DNA of 64,000 nucleotides, from contig NZ_MBDL01000011.1 in assembly GCF_001707755.1 (NCBI RefSeq), positions 124,001 to 188,000 on the forward strand, read 5' to 3'. The notes under the pieces are model-generated. The model did no database searches and was not told where the DNA came from. It saw nothing but the letters and a program-made list of their open reading frames with translations. The translations under genes and the position numbers were made by a program. Below are positions 19,795 to 29,416 of this stretch, in pieces. This stretch comes from Acinetobacter celticus. GTDB lineage: Bacteria; Pseudomonadota; Gammaproteobacteria; Pseudomonadales; Moraxellaceae. The first letter of the stretch is position 1, and each line of letters starts with the position of its first letter.

Positions 19795-21082
19795 GCTTTA
19801 CACTGTCTGTTTGCAAATCTTCACGGCAATATTCCGCCAAAGTACTTAAACGCTGTTTGGCATTGCGATGAATTGGATTGGTGGTATCCCATGCATATCC
19901 TGCCAATAAAGAGGCTATCATACGGCGAATTTTTTCATCCTGATGTTGTGAAAAAACCACATCTTGAAATTCTCCGGTATACCAAGATTCCACATAGGCA
20001 CGGAACACTTGAATGCCTTTGCGTAGTGGCTTTTCGTATTGTTCCAGCCAATCTACCGTTTGGCCTTGAAGAACCTGATCGACCAATGGCACCGCTAAAC
20101 TAGAAGATTTCAACGCAATAGTGACACCCGAAGAAAAGACAGGGTCAAGGAACTCACCTGCATTGCCCAATAGCGCATAGTTAAGGGCAGCCAAATGTTT
20201 TACATCGGCAGAATAACCCACTAAAGTCCGCACAGGCGTGTCATGTTTGGCGTTCCTTAAAACATGTGACAAGCTTTCATCATCGGCCAAAATACGTTTT
20301 TGTAGAGCTTCTAAATCATAGTCTGGACTGCCGTCATAACCATATTTTTCAAAAAAGTCTTGTTCTGCAACGACACCAAAAGATGAACGACCATCCGCAA
20401 AAGGAATTAACCAATACCATGCACGTGGGTCTTTTTCATGTACTGTAATTAGAATTTTTTCACGATCAAATTCAGGATCATCTAAAATACCATCTTCAAT
20501 ATGGGTAAAAACAGCGCGTCGAACTGGAAAGTCGGATGGGCTTTCTAGGTCTAGAAATTTTGGTAAAATTCGGCCAAATCCACTGGCATCTAACAAAAAC
20601 TCTGCCTGAATTTGATAAATCTCGCCTTGTTCAGTTTTTACGGTCAAGAGTGGTCGTTTAAGCTCAACATCTACAGCAATCACTTCATGACCAAAACGAA
20701 TCTCTGCACCCATTTTTTCTGTTTGTTGGGCCAAAATATGGTCAAAATTAGCACGACGCACTTGCCATGTTGTTCCCGGCCCATCGCTAAATTTTTGCGT
20801 AAAATCATAAAAACTGCGCTGACTGCCTTTCAAAAAGGCCGCACCATTTTTAAACTGAAAGCCATATTCTTCTGCATGTGTACGAACGGTATCCAATAAC
20901 CCCGCTTCTTCTAAAAACACCATAGATTGTGGTAATAAAGATTCACCAATTGAAAACCGAGGAAAATGTTGTTTTTCAATTATGGTGACTTGATAGCCTT
21001 TTTGGCGTAACAGCGCTGCAGCTGAACTACCTGAAGGCCCTGCACCAATAATTAACACATCTGTTTGTTGTATTGTGCTCAT
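19784..21082 (-). CDS. FAD-dependent oxidoreductase (halogenase-like family)
   Basis: 432-residue flavoprotein. The N-terminal dinucleotide-binding motif is IIGAGPSGSSAAALLRQKGY, and the family pattern FPRFSIGESLLPQSM and WYWLIPFADGRSSFGVV place it with the tryptophan-halogenase/geranylgeranyl-reductase-like group. It lacks an obvious halogenase lysine motif that I can assign, so an oxidation or reduction of the polyene or its head group is more likely than halogenation. It lies 18 bases from the MMPL gene. Confidence 0.82.
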   Translation of the reverse strand: MSTIQQTDVLIIGAGPSGSSAAALLRQKGYQVTIIEKQHFPRFSIGESLLPQSMVFLEEAGLLDTVRTHAEEYGFQFKNGAAFLKGSQRSFYDFTQKFSDGPGTTWQVRRANFDHILAQQTEKMGAEIRFGHEVIAVDVELKRPLLTVKTEQGEIYQIQAEFLLDASGFGRILPKFLDLESPSDFPVRRAVFTHIEDGILDDPEFDREKILITVHEKDPRAWYWLIPFADGRSSFGVVAEQDFFEKYGYDGSPDYDLEALQKRILADDESLSHVLRNAKHDTPVRTLVGYSADVKHLAALNYALLGNAGEFLDPVFSSGVTIALKSSSLAVPLVDQVLQGQTVDWLEQYEKPLRKGIQVFRAYVESWYTGEFQDVVFSQHQDEKIRRMIASLLAGYAWDTTNPIHRNAKQRLSTLAEYCREDLQTDSVKHAT

Positions 21083-21100
21083 TGCACTGTACCCTTTTAC

Positions 21101-23425
21101 TCAGCTCTTTGGCTGATAACGCTGAACCACAACATGTTTTTCATCTGCCGATGTAAACAATGTTGCATAAATAAATGAAAAAATAACACCCAACAATACC
21201 GTTAAACCAAAACTGTGAATGGCATGGGTATGACTAAAAGACAGTAAGCCAAATCCAAATAAGGTCGACATCATACATAGAAACAAAGCCATACTCACTA
21301 CCTGAGGATGATCATGTCCATGGCGGTAAAAAATAGCATAGTCAACGCCAATCCCAATAATGAGGAAGGTGCCCATAATACTGAATAAATTAATTTCGAC
21401 GCCAAACCATGCCTGAATGGCAAACGTTGTCATTAATGCCATACTCACTGGTAGCACCAAGGCCAAGATGGATTCTTTACCATAGAGTAGCCCCAAGCCA
21501 ATGGCTAAAATAACCAAAGCACTGAGCAATAGCCATTGTGCATGTTGTCGATGTTGCTTAAATAATTCAGACAACTGATTTACAGGTCGAAGCAACTGAA
21601 CATTTGAATTTTCTAAATGCTGTACAGCTTGCACATCATGTACGTTTTGCAACATGACCAAACGTTCTGTTGGACTCATTTGCAAAAACGCCAAAGGATG
21701 ACCTTTAAAAATAGATTCTGTTAATAAAGGCTGATGCGCTAAGTTGCTTTGCCATGCCAAAACTTCAGGTACATTCAATTGCATAGCTTGCGCATATTCA
21801 ATTAAATTTTTTTGAGGAATACTCTGTAACAAAGCCACATTTTGCTTTTGGTGCTGTAACGGTGGCAACCATTGCCCCAAGGCCTGTACAGAATCTAATT
21901 TCCCATCCTTTTGCAAAGCTTCAAGTTGAAGCAATAATTGCTGTTCGTTCTGTGCCAATTGCGCTGGAGTTTTACCCTGTACCACAAAATATTCACTGCT
22001 TTGTTGTTGCATAAACCGCGTACGGACGTACATATCTTCCTGTTTCAGTTGTGCATCCATACTTTGTAAATTACGAATATCATCATTACTTTTCAGAAAA
22101 AATAAGCTACTGCCTGTAAGCAAAATAATTGATGCAATAAATACATAACGCAAAGTATGACGCGCTTGCATGTAACGACGCGCTTGCCCAATAAAACTTA
22201 AGGTTTTAATCGCAGGTTCGGCATTCAATGCAGGTAAGCGAGGCAACAACAGAATACTGGTAATCCATGCAGCAGTCAGTCCCACCATGGAAAAAACAGC
22301 AATTTGTCTAAAACCTGGAAAAGGCGTAAAACTCAGTACCACATAAGCCAATAATGTAGTCATTAAGCCCACAAAAAGGCTTGGCAATAACGGCTTTAAA
22401 ACACTAAAGCCATCTACTTGTCGATGCTGAGACTGCATTGCCATAAAGTAAAAAGAAAAATCGACACAAACGCCAATTAAACTGGCACCAAAAACCAACG
22501 TCATTAAATGAATTTCGCCAAAAACCCAATAGGTCACTGCAAAAGCCACAAGACTGCCTGTTCCCACCGCAACCATTTCTGTAAGCATGGGGCGTATAGA
22601 ACGAAAACCAAACCACACTAATAATAAAATACCGAGGGTGGAACCCACACCAATAGTCGAAATTTCTTCTTGTGCAGAATGTGTCCCAAATTGCGCAAAC
22701 AACAATGTTCCCGTCCAATGTGGTGTTACTTGTAATTGGCCAAATTGTTGATTCATCTGCTGAATAAAATCAGCTGTTTGCTCTTGATATTCAATATTAT
22801 ACGGGCTGTTGTTTAAGGCCAAAACCACTAACCGTGAAAGACCTTGATCATCGCGAAGCGTGGCATAACCATGTTCTAAACTGATGTCTGCATTATTCTG
22901 TAATGCACTTAAACCCATGGCATAACGTGGAAAAAGTAACAATGGGTCTTGTTGTAATAAAGTCGCGGTGATGGGCATACCGGGGCTCATCAATTGCAAC
23001 ATGCCCTGTTCAGTTAAGGACTGATAATCTTTTTGCTCTAACAACTGCCGGTCATTTTTCGCCAATAAACCCGCTTTATGCTGATATAGAACTCGTGCAA
23101 ATTCTTCATTGTCTAATTGCGGTTTTACCAATTGAAATAGCTGACTTTGATCTGCTGTACTTTTCAGCGCTTGCGTCGCCTGCTCTAATTGCTGCTCATT
23201 CTTTGCATCTAGCACCACGAATACTTTGTCATTGAGCTGTTGACTGACATATTGCTGTGCACGTTCCAAATTGGCATCTTGGTGCGTGGCTGGTAGCAAT
23301 GCAAAAATATTGGTTTGAATCCGAATATCTTTGTTAAACCACGCCATTCCTAAAGCAATGGAAACCACACTCAGGACAATCAGCCAAAGGGCTGTGAACT
23401 TATTTTGCCAATTGGAAAAGCGCAT
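21101..23425 (-). CDS. MMPL/RND-family transporter
   Basis: 774-residue inner-membrane protein with the RND layout: one N-terminal helix, a periplasmic domain, a block of about five helices, then the same pattern repeated. The second block includes FLIIGIGVDYAIFYRHGHDH, with the conserved Gly-Asp-Tyr type motif of MMPL proteins, and the first has SLIGVCVDFSFYFMAM. In polyene clusters this protein is thought to extract the finished lipid from the inner membrane. It overlaps the LolA-like gene by 26 bases. Confidence 0.9.
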   Translation of the reverse strand: MRFSNWQNKFTALWLIVLSVVSIALGMAWFNKDIRIQTNIFALLPATHQDANLERAQQYVSQQLNDKVFVVLDAKNEQQLEQATQALKSTADQSQLFQLVKPQLDNEEFARVLYQHKAGLLAKNDRQLLEQKDYQSLTEQGMLQLMSPGMPITATLLQQDPLLLFPRYAMGLSALQNNADISLEHGYATLRDDQGLSRLVVLALNNSPYNIEYQEQTADFIQQMNQQFGQLQVTPHWTGTLLFAQFGTHSAQEEISTIGVGSTLGILLLVWFGFRSIRPMLTEMVAVGTGSLVAFAVTYWVFGEIHLMTLVFGASLIGVCVDFSFYFMAMQSQHRQVDGFSVLKPLLPSLFVGLMTTLLAYVVLSFTPFPGFRQIAVFSMVGLTAAWITSILLLPRLPALNAEPAIKTLSFIGQARRYMQARHTLRYVFIASIILLTGSSLFFLKSNDDIRNLQSMDAQLKQEDMYVRTRFMQQQSSEYFVVQGKTPAQLAQNEQQLLLQLEALQKDGKLDSVQALGQWLPPLQHQKQNVALLQSIPQKNLIEYAQAMQLNVPEVLAWQSNLAHQPLLTESIFKGHPLAFLQMSPTERLVMLQNVHDVQAVQHLENSNVQLLRPVNQLSELFKQHRQHAQWLLLSALVILAIGLGLLYGKESILALVLPVSMALMTTFAIQAWFGVEINLFSIMGTFLIIGIGVDYAIFYRHGHDHPQVVSMALFLCMMSTLFGFGLLSFSHTHAIHSFGLTVLLGVIFSFIYATLFTSADEKHVVVQRYQPKS

Positions 23426-24044
23426 TTTCCGCCGCCGTTAAAATTTGAGGTTGTGTGCTGTGTTGGCTAAAGCGAATAGTAGTACGATTATTGGCTTGCT
23501 CTTGAATAACAATTCGGTCGACATATTGTTGCCCTTGCGCATCTACACGAACAAACAGTTTTTTAAATAGACTGCTTTTCGGGACAAGTGAAACACTCCA
23601 TTGTGCAGGCGTATAATTCACCGAAATTACATTGAAATTCTTCGCTAAAGCCGCTTCATTGCCAGACATCAACTGTAAAAACATCGTTGCAACAGAGCCA
23701 TAAGGCGTTTTGTCGACTTCAATTTGACTCGAAGTTCGTTGCGTTTTTTGTACCAGTTTGCGTGCTGTTACGACTAAATCGGCTTGTACAGGGCTTTGAA
23801 TTTTCCACAAAACCCCCTGATTTTTACTGAACAGCACCTCACCTTTCGATACATACGTTTTATTTAAAGAGGCCAATTTTTTCTGCTGTTCAAAATTAGC
23901 ACGTACCACTGGAGTTGAACCCAATTGTGCAAAAACCTGTTTCAGCTCGGTATTTTGTGCATATATTACAGGTGAAAATAATGCCATCGCACCAAATGCA
24001 CAGAGCATCCATACTTTCACTGATTTTTCGAATTGAATTAACAT
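23400..24044 (-). CDS. LolA-like periplasmic lipid carrier
   Basis: 214 residues with an N-terminal signal segment (VWMLCAFGAMALFSPVIYA, cleavage near residue 29). The mature domain resembles LolA: VVRANFEQQKKLASLNKTYV, SKGEVLFSKNQGVLWKI and the later VPKSSLFKKLFVRVDAQGQQ. It probably shuttles the polyene lipid across the periplasm between the MMPL exporter and the outer membrane; that role is inferred from family and neighbours. Confidence 0.87.
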   Translation of the reverse strand: MLIQFEKSVKVWMLCAFGAMALFSPVIYAQNTELKQVFAQLGSTPVVRANFEQQKKLASLNKTYVSKGEVLFSKNQGVLWKIQSPVQADLVVTARKLVQKTQRTSSQIEVDKTPYGSVATMFLQLMSGNEAALAKNFNVISVNYTPAQWSVSLVPKSSLFKKLFVRVDAQGQQYVDRIVIQEQANNRTTIRFSQHSTQPQILTAAENALFQLAK

Positions 24045-24047
24045 AGG

Positions 24048-24467
24048 CTACTCCGCTTTAAATTCAGACCATGCATTTAAACAGTCCAATAAAACTTGAG
24101 GAGACTGAAAACACATTTCCCGTGTTTCAATATGCACAGCCACTTGAGAGGTATACCCTTTGGTCAGTCTTTTTGCCGTGGTAGCATCAAAAATTTGATA
24201 CTCAATTTTAAGACGGTTTTCCCATTCTTTTAAAATTGCTCGCACACGAATTTTTTGTTCAAATTCGATTCCTTGCACATAACGCACATGACTTTCAATC
24301 ACAGGCCATGCATAACCAGAAGCAAGCATTTGCTTATAGTTATAATGAAATTGATCGAGCAATTTACAACGCGCAATTTCAAAATACTTAAGATAATGCC
24401 CGTGCCAAACCACATTCATGGTATCCACATCATGAAATGGCACGTCAATAATTACATCTGCATGCAT
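24048..24467 (-). CDS. 4HBT-type acyl thioesterase
   Basis: 139-residue hot-dog protein. The N-terminal motif HDVDTMNVVWHGHYLKYFE is the signature of 4-hydroxybenzoyl-CoA thioesterase/YbgC-type enzymes, with the catalytic Asp within it. It may release or edit acyl-ACP intermediates of the polyene pathway. It sits between the ammonia-lyase gene (18 bases upstream) and the LolA-like gene (three bases downstream). Confidence 0.87.
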   Translation of the reverse strand: MHADVIIDVPFHDVDTMNVVWHGHYLKYFEIARCKLLDQFHYNYKQMLASGYAWPVIESHVRYVQGIEFEQKIRVRAILKEWENRLKIEYQIFDATTAKRLTKGYTSQVAVHIETREMCFQSPQVLLDCLNAWSEFKAE

Positions 24468-24485
24468 GGCAAAAGTCCCTTCAAA

Positions 24486-26009
24486 CTAAACAAGAGCGCT
24501 ATTTAACAGCGCTAAATTTTCTAAACGATCAACCAAAGCCTGTAATTCATTTTGTAAAGGTCGATCTTCCTCCACATAATTGAAGCTTTGAAGTACCCAG
24601 TGTTTAAATGCGGTTAATACAGGGCTAAGTTCTGTATCTACGCCCTTTAATTTAACGGCTTGCACACTGGCACAGCTTAGGGCTGCAATCACTTGTTCAG
24701 TTAACAAAATCACTCGACTGGCATCACGGGCAGCAATAGTGCCCATACTGACTTTATCTTGATTATGACATTCGGTTGAACGTGAAAAAATAGATGCCGA
24801 TAAGGTTTGTTTCAGTGCTTCTGCCGTCCATGCTGACACCCCAATTTGTACAGCCTTAAAGCCATGATTCAATGGTAAACGCTCAATACTCGAACCTGTT
24901 AAATTACGTGGTAAACCATTATTCATTTTATAATCTACCAATTGTGCCAATTGACGATCCATCAAGTCGGCAATATTGGCGATCATAATTTTTAAGCTGT
25001 CCATGGCTTGGGCAATATGCCCACCATAAAAATGACCACCATGAAGCACCCGTAAATTCACAGGATCAATTAAGGGATTGTCATTGCTTGAGTTCAATTC
25101 ATTTTCAATAAATTGACGCAACCATGTTTTAGAATCTTCAAATACACCAATAATATGTGGCGCACAGCGTAATGAATAGCGGTCTTGCAAGCGTGAACTT
25201 TGGTGTTCAGTTTGAACTTGACTATTCAGCCAATCACGTAATTGCGTCGCAATATGCTGTTGCCCCAAATGTGGCTTTTGTGCAAAAAGTACTTCATCAA
25301 AATGACTTGGGTTACCTTCTAAGGCCAAAACATTCAATGCGGTAATCAGTGTGCTGGCCAATGAAATCTGCTCGGCTTTTTTATAGTTTAAACATGCAAT
25401 TGCAGTCATCACTGCCGTGCCGTTCATTAATGCCAAGCCTTCTTTAGGACGTAGCACCAAAGGTTGCATGTCTTTTTCAGCGTATACCTGCGTAATTGGA
25501 ACGATTTTTCCTTGATAATACACATCACGCTCACCGACTAAAGCGCCCGCAATATAAGATAATGGCGTTAAATCACCACTGGCACCAACCGAACCTTCAG
25601 ACGGTATTACAGGGATGACATTCTCATTTAACATCCAAGCTAAACGCTCTAATAATGAATGTGATACACCTGAATAGCCTCGTGCCAGTGAGCATAAACG
25701 TACAGCCACCACGGCACGTGCTGTAGTTAAATCTAAATTTTGCCCCATGCCACAGCCGTGAAAACGTGACAAATGTAACGGCAACTCATGGACTTGATGT
25801 GGCGGAATTTCTACCAGACAAGAATCCCCATAACCCGTAGTGACCCCATAAATTACGCCTTCATCTTGTAATAATTGATCAAGGAAATCTGCACCGCGCT
25901 GAATCAATGCATGCCATTCAGCCGAGGCAGGTAAAGCCACTTTTTGTTCTTTTCGCGCTACAGCCACAACATCTTCAATACTGAGCGGTGTTTCCCCAAT
26001 CGTTAACAC
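24486..26009 (-). CDS. Aromatic amino acid ammonia-lyase (HAL/TAL/PAL family)
   Basis: 507-residue MIO enzyme. The self-cyclising Ala-Ser-Gly is at residues 143-145 in GSVGASGDLTPLSYIAGALV, and the catalytic Tyr lies in YGVTTGYGD (near residue 54). At the two positions that help set substrate choice the protein has Phe83-His84 (SRFHGCGMG). True histidine ammonia-lyases normally have Ser-His there, so histidine need not be the substrate. In the polyene cluster it could supply an aryl-acrylate starter such as cinnamate or p-coumarate, or have another aromatic substrate. Function beyond family is inference. Confidence 0.88.
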   Translation of the reverse strand: MLTIGETPLSIEDVVAVARKEQKVALPASAEWHALIQRGADFLDQLLQDEGVIYGVTTGYGDSCLVEIPPHQVHELPLHLSRFHGCGMGQNLDLTTARAVVAVRLCSLARGYSGVSHSLLERLAWMLNENVIPVIPSEGSVGASGDLTPLSYIAGALVGERDVYYQGKIVPITQVYAEKDMQPLVLRPKEGLALMNGTAVMTAIACLNYKKAEQISLASTLITALNVLALEGNPSHFDEVLFAQKPHLGQQHIATQLRDWLNSQVQTEHQSSRLQDRYSLRCAPHIIGVFEDSKTWLRQFIENELNSSNDNPLIDPVNLRVLHGGHFYGGHIAQAMDSLKIMIANIADLMDRQLAQLVDYKMNNGLPRNLTGSSIERLPLNHGFKAVQIGVSAWTAEALKQTLSASIFSRSTECHNQDKVSMGTIAARDASRVILLTEQVIAALSCASVQAVKLKGVDTELSPVLTAFKHWVLQSFNYVEEDRPLQNELQALVDRLENLALLNSALV

Positions 26010-26014
26010 AAGAC

Positions 26015-26944
26015 TTATCCTTTATTCCAAAAATTATAAAAATTAAACCATTGATACGGCGCACGTAGACAATGTTGTTCCAATAACGTTACATATTGAC
26101 GAGTGGTTTGTTGCATCGCTTGCATACGCTCCTGACGCGGGAAATGGAGTTGCGTCGCAATTTGATGAATATACACTTCAAAATCTGCATGCATGCGATA
26201 ACAAAATACCGCTAGCACAGGTGCTTTTAATAAATTGGCTAAAATCCATGCCCCCTGAGGCCATAATGCAGATTCACCTAAAAATTCTACGGACTGTACG
26301 CGACCCGACTGCACAGGCACCCGATCCGCCGCCACAATAATCCACTCACCCTGATCCAATTTTTCTTGCAAGATCAGTGCAGTTTCTATGCCTAACTCAT
26401 CTACAGAAACTAAATTAACATCTGCATGTTCATTAATTTTTTTTAAAAAGGCATTAAATTTTGTGGCATGTTTCTGATAAACCAAAACATTAATTTTTTG
26501 TGGATGTTCCGATTTAATTGCCCGTAACAATTCAATATTTCCAAAATGTGAAACCACAATGACCGCACCTTTTTGATAGTGCGCTCGGAAATGCTCATGT
26601 CCATATAATTTTAAATGTTGCTCTGGTATATGACCCAACCAACCTTCAATTTTATCTAAAATACATTCACCGAATTGCATCAAATGGGTATAGCTCTGCC
26701 AAAACTGTGGCTCAACTTTAAAAGGAGACTGATCTCCTGCAAATTGATGCAGTTTTTTCAAATACAAAATTGAGGCTTGGCGTGCTGTATTAGAAAATAA
26801 CCAGTACCACAAAATGACAAAATACAGCACAGCCCTACACAGCCAGCGCCCACCCATACGGTAAAAACCAAGCATGAGCATCAAGGGCAATAGGCCACCG
26901 CGCTCTTTAATGGTGCTCCATTTTTGTGTTTTAGGGTCTGACAC
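26015..26944 (-). CDS. LpxL/HtrB-like acyltransferase
   Basis: 309 residues with an N-terminal hydrophobic segment (about 38-52, including LYFVILWYWLFS) and the acyltransferase motif VVSHFGNIELLRA, in which His plus a downstream acidic residue form the HX4(D/E) dyad. The later ADRVPVQSGR and PVLAVFCYRM match lipid A acyltransferase relatives. It probably attaches an acyl or polyenoyl chain to the lipid anchor. It is two bases from the glycosyltransferase gene; in some other clusters these two activities are fused. Confidence 0.87.
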   Translation of the reverse strand: MSDPKTQKWSTIKERGGLLPLMLMLGFYRMGGRWLCRAVLYFVILWYWLFSNTARQASILYLKKLHQFAGDQSPFKVEPQFWQSYTHLMQFGECILDKIEGWLGHIPEQHLKLYGHEHFRAHYQKGAVIVVSHFGNIELLRAIKSEHPQKINVLVYQKHATKFNAFLKKINEHADVNLVSVDELGIETALILQEKLDQGEWIIVAADRVPVQSGRVQSVEFLGESALWPQGAWILANLLKAPVLAVFCYRMHADFEVYIHQIATQLHFPRQERMQAMQQTTRQYVTLLEQHCLRAPYQWFNFYNFWNKG

Positions 26945-26946
26945 GT

Positions 26947-27684
26947 TTAGCCTTTCACTTTGTGATAAATCAATTTGGGAAAACGCAGTAACATGCCACC
27001 CAATAAACGCGTATGCGCACGCGCCATACCCACATTGTCACGCCAGACATTAAAATGAGAAACCCCATTTTCAGGGTAAACCACCCGTGTCGGCACATTG
27101 ACAAAAGGCACATTGTCCCACTTTAAACGCACTAAAATTTCCGAGTCAAAACCCATTCGAGGCTGAAATTTTGCCGAATTTAAAATTTTAATGGTCTGGG
27201 GCAATGGATAGACCCGAAAGCCACACATACTGTCTTTAATCTCAAAAGATAAACTGTTAATCCAGACCCAAATATGGGTTGCATAACGACCATACAACCG
27301 TTTTTTAGGTACCGTTGCATCAAAAACAGGCTGACCAATAATCATTGCATTTGGATGTTGTTCGGCGCTATCTAAAAAATATTGAATGTCCTTCCAATCA
27401 TGTTGACCATCTGCATCTAACTGCAAAGCATGGCTATATCCATGTTGATGTGCATACCTTAAACCTGTAATAACGGCTTGCCCTTTACCTAAATTTTTTT
27501 CATGCTCAACCAAATCAAGTAACGAATTGTCTTTGGCCAACTGATGAAGCAACGTGCTACAAACAGACTCACTGCCGTCATTCACCATAATAATTGGCAA
27601 TTGAAAACCAGTCAGATATGCCACCAATGCCACTAAACAATCAGGATGGTTATAAACTGGAATGACAAAACAAGGTTGCATCAC
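26947..27684 (-). CDS. Family 2 glycosyltransferase
   Basis: 245-residue GT-A fold enzyme. The nucleotide-sugar binding start CFVIPVYNHPDCLVAL, the MVNDGSES strand and the metal-binding LQLDADGQHDWKD (DAD-type) are clear; a later NSLSFEIKDSMCGFRVYP is typical of dolichol-phosphate-mannose-synthase-like members. It may add a sugar to the polyene lipid head group. The start overlaps the AMP-ligase gene by four bases. Confidence 0.87.
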   Translation of the reverse strand: MMQPCFVIPVYNHPDCLVALVAYLTGFQLPIIMVNDGSESVCSTLLHQLAKDNSLLDLVEHEKNLGKGQAVITGLRYAHQHGYSHALQLDADGQHDWKDIQYFLDSAEQHPNAMIIGQPVFDATVPKKRLYGRYATHIWVWINSLSFEIKDSMCGFRVYPLPQTIKILNSAKFQPRMGFDSEILVRLKWDNVPFVNVPTRVVYPENGVSHFNVWRDNVGMARAHTRLLGGMLLRFPKLIYHKVKG

Positions 27685-29363
27685 ACCGACCCCGATGATG
27701 TTTGTGCTGAATCAACTGAAAATAATAACCGACCTGAAGCCAACGTTTTATCTGCCATTTTTAACTCAAAACTCACTTTATGGGCTTTACGCGTTAAATT
27801 TAAATCAACACAACTATAGGGACGAATCAAATTTTGAAATTTCATTTGCTCAAAACCGTTGCACCACTGTAAATCAGCCCAATGCTGTTTAGCCAAATGC
27901 TGAATAAAACCAATTTGCCCCACCCCCGGATAAATTGGAAAATTGGGGAAATGTCCTTTAAAGCATTCTAATTCAGGCGTGAACTCTAAACGATAAGATA
28001 TTTGTTCATTCAGGCTATGCTGTGCAAGGACAACGGGTAAGTTCATGGGTTGAAACAATGATTTTAAATAGGTTTTATTCAGCTTAGATTGCGTATTTTG
28101 TGGCAACTGCATGAGAAAACGCCATTGTCGTGGTATCGCAATACTCTCTAGTTTCTCTGCCAATTGTTTTTTTAAGGTTGCTATAAAGTCTGCTTTGCCA
28201 TGGTTTTCTAAGCGTTGTCGTGCTTCTTGGCTCAAAACAATCACCGTCGCCAATATTTGACGGTGTGCTTTTTCATACACCAAAACATGACACTGCGTAA
28301 TGCCATCTAATTCTAAAATTTTCTGTTCAATTGCATCTAAACTTAGGCGTTTTTCTTCCAGTTTTACAATACGGTCCAGTCGCCCTAACAATTTGAATGG
28401 GCTTTTTAAATGATCTGACTCAATAACTTCAACTTTATCACCAGTCAAAATCCAATCTGTACTGAATGCATGATTGGCTTTTACCGCCAACTCCTGCTGT
28501 TCACCACTTTGAATTTCAACATTGGCAAATGGAATCCACCATGCGTCATCTTCTTGACGATGGGCAATTCCTCCTGTTTCAGAACTACCAAATACTTCAG
28601 TAATTGGACAATTCAGAAAAGGGCGAACTCCTGAATCAAGCTTTCCACCCGAGGTGTACACCGTAATACAATCATACAGAAGCACATCTTTAGTCCAACG
28701 CTTTAATAATGCAGGGCTAGAAATGACATAATTCGATTGATTCAAAGGCGCGATTTTCTTTTGAATATCGGCAACATCTTCAGGGAATGCCACTTGATTT
28801 TGATAAAAACTACGTCCGCTCGCCAAAGGCCACAAGAGCTTAAACAATAGTCCATAAATATGTTGATGGCTGACTGTTGCAATGGCAACCGCTTGCTCTG
28901 GCAATACAAAACTGGCATCTAAACCGCAGACTTCGTTAAACAATTGTTGCAAAGTTCGTGGAATTTTTTTCGGTTGTCCCGTTGAACCCGAAGTATAAAA
29001 ATACAGCTGTGCCTGATTTAAAAAATTAGAATCAAAATTAAAAATATTCGTATCAGTTGCAACAAAATGCGCAGTCCGGTGCAGAAAATAAATCTGCTGA
29101 CTCGCCAATTCTTTTTCTAAATCGCTGACCCGATGCGGTGGAAGGACAACCTGCTTATTGGCCTGTAAGGCAGCAAACAATAGAACCAAAAAATCATAAC
29201 TGTCTTGTTCCCATAATGCCCAAACAGGTGCTTCTAATTGTTGAATTTGTAGCGCTTGGCTTGCGACATCCAGCCAAAATTTCTGAAAAGAAATGCGACT
29301 TAAATCTGTTTTAATACATAATGTTTGAGGGGAATGAATATGGTGCTGAAAATGACAAGACAT
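27681..29363 (-). CDS. AMP-ligase fused to a C-terminal hot-dog dehydratase-like domain
   Basis: 560 residues in two parts. Residues 1 to about 440 are an adenylate-forming enzyme: P-loop YFYTSGSTGQPKKIPRT, VFGSSETGGIA, the LTGDKVEV aspartate and LLGRLDRIVKLEEKRLS. It would activate the aryl starter or a fatty acid for loading on ACP. Residues about 455-555 are a FabA/FabZ-like hot-dog: KGHFPNFPIYPGVGQIGFIQ. In this HFPxxPxxPGV motif the usual catalytic acid position is a Gly, so dehydratase activity is uncertain. In the E. coli aryl polyene cluster the ligase and dehydratase are, as I recall, separate proteins. The frame is unbroken across the junction. Confidence 0.85.
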   Translation of the reverse strand: MSCHFQHHIHSPQTLCIKTDLSRISFQKFWLDVASQALQIQQLEAPVWALWEQDSYDFLVLLFAALQANKQVVLPPHRVSDLEKELASQQIYFLHRTAHFVATDTNIFNFDSNFLNQAQLYFYTSGSTGQPKKIPRTLQQLFNEVCGLDASFVLPEQAVAIATVSHQHIYGLLFKLLWPLASGRSFYQNQVAFPEDVADIQKKIAPLNQSNYVISSPALLKRWTKDVLLYDCITVYTSGGKLDSGVRPFLNCPITEVFGSSETGGIAHRQEDDAWWIPFANVEIQSGEQQELAVKANHAFSTDWILTGDKVEVIESDHLKSPFKLLGRLDRIVKLEEKRLSLDAIEQKILELDGITQCHVLVYEKAHRQILATVIVLSQEARQRLENHGKADFIATLKKQLAEKLESIAIPRQWRFLMQLPQNTQSKLNKTYLKSLFQPMNLPVVLAQHSLNEQISYRLEFTPELECFKGHFPNFPIYPGVGQIGFIQHLAKQHWADLQWCNGFEQMKFQNLIRPYSCVDLNLTRKAHKVSFELKMADKTLASGRLLFSVDSAQTSSGSV

Positions 29364-29416
29364 ATAATTTATTTTAAACCCTATTTCTAATTTCTAATTT
29401 CTATATTGATATGTGG

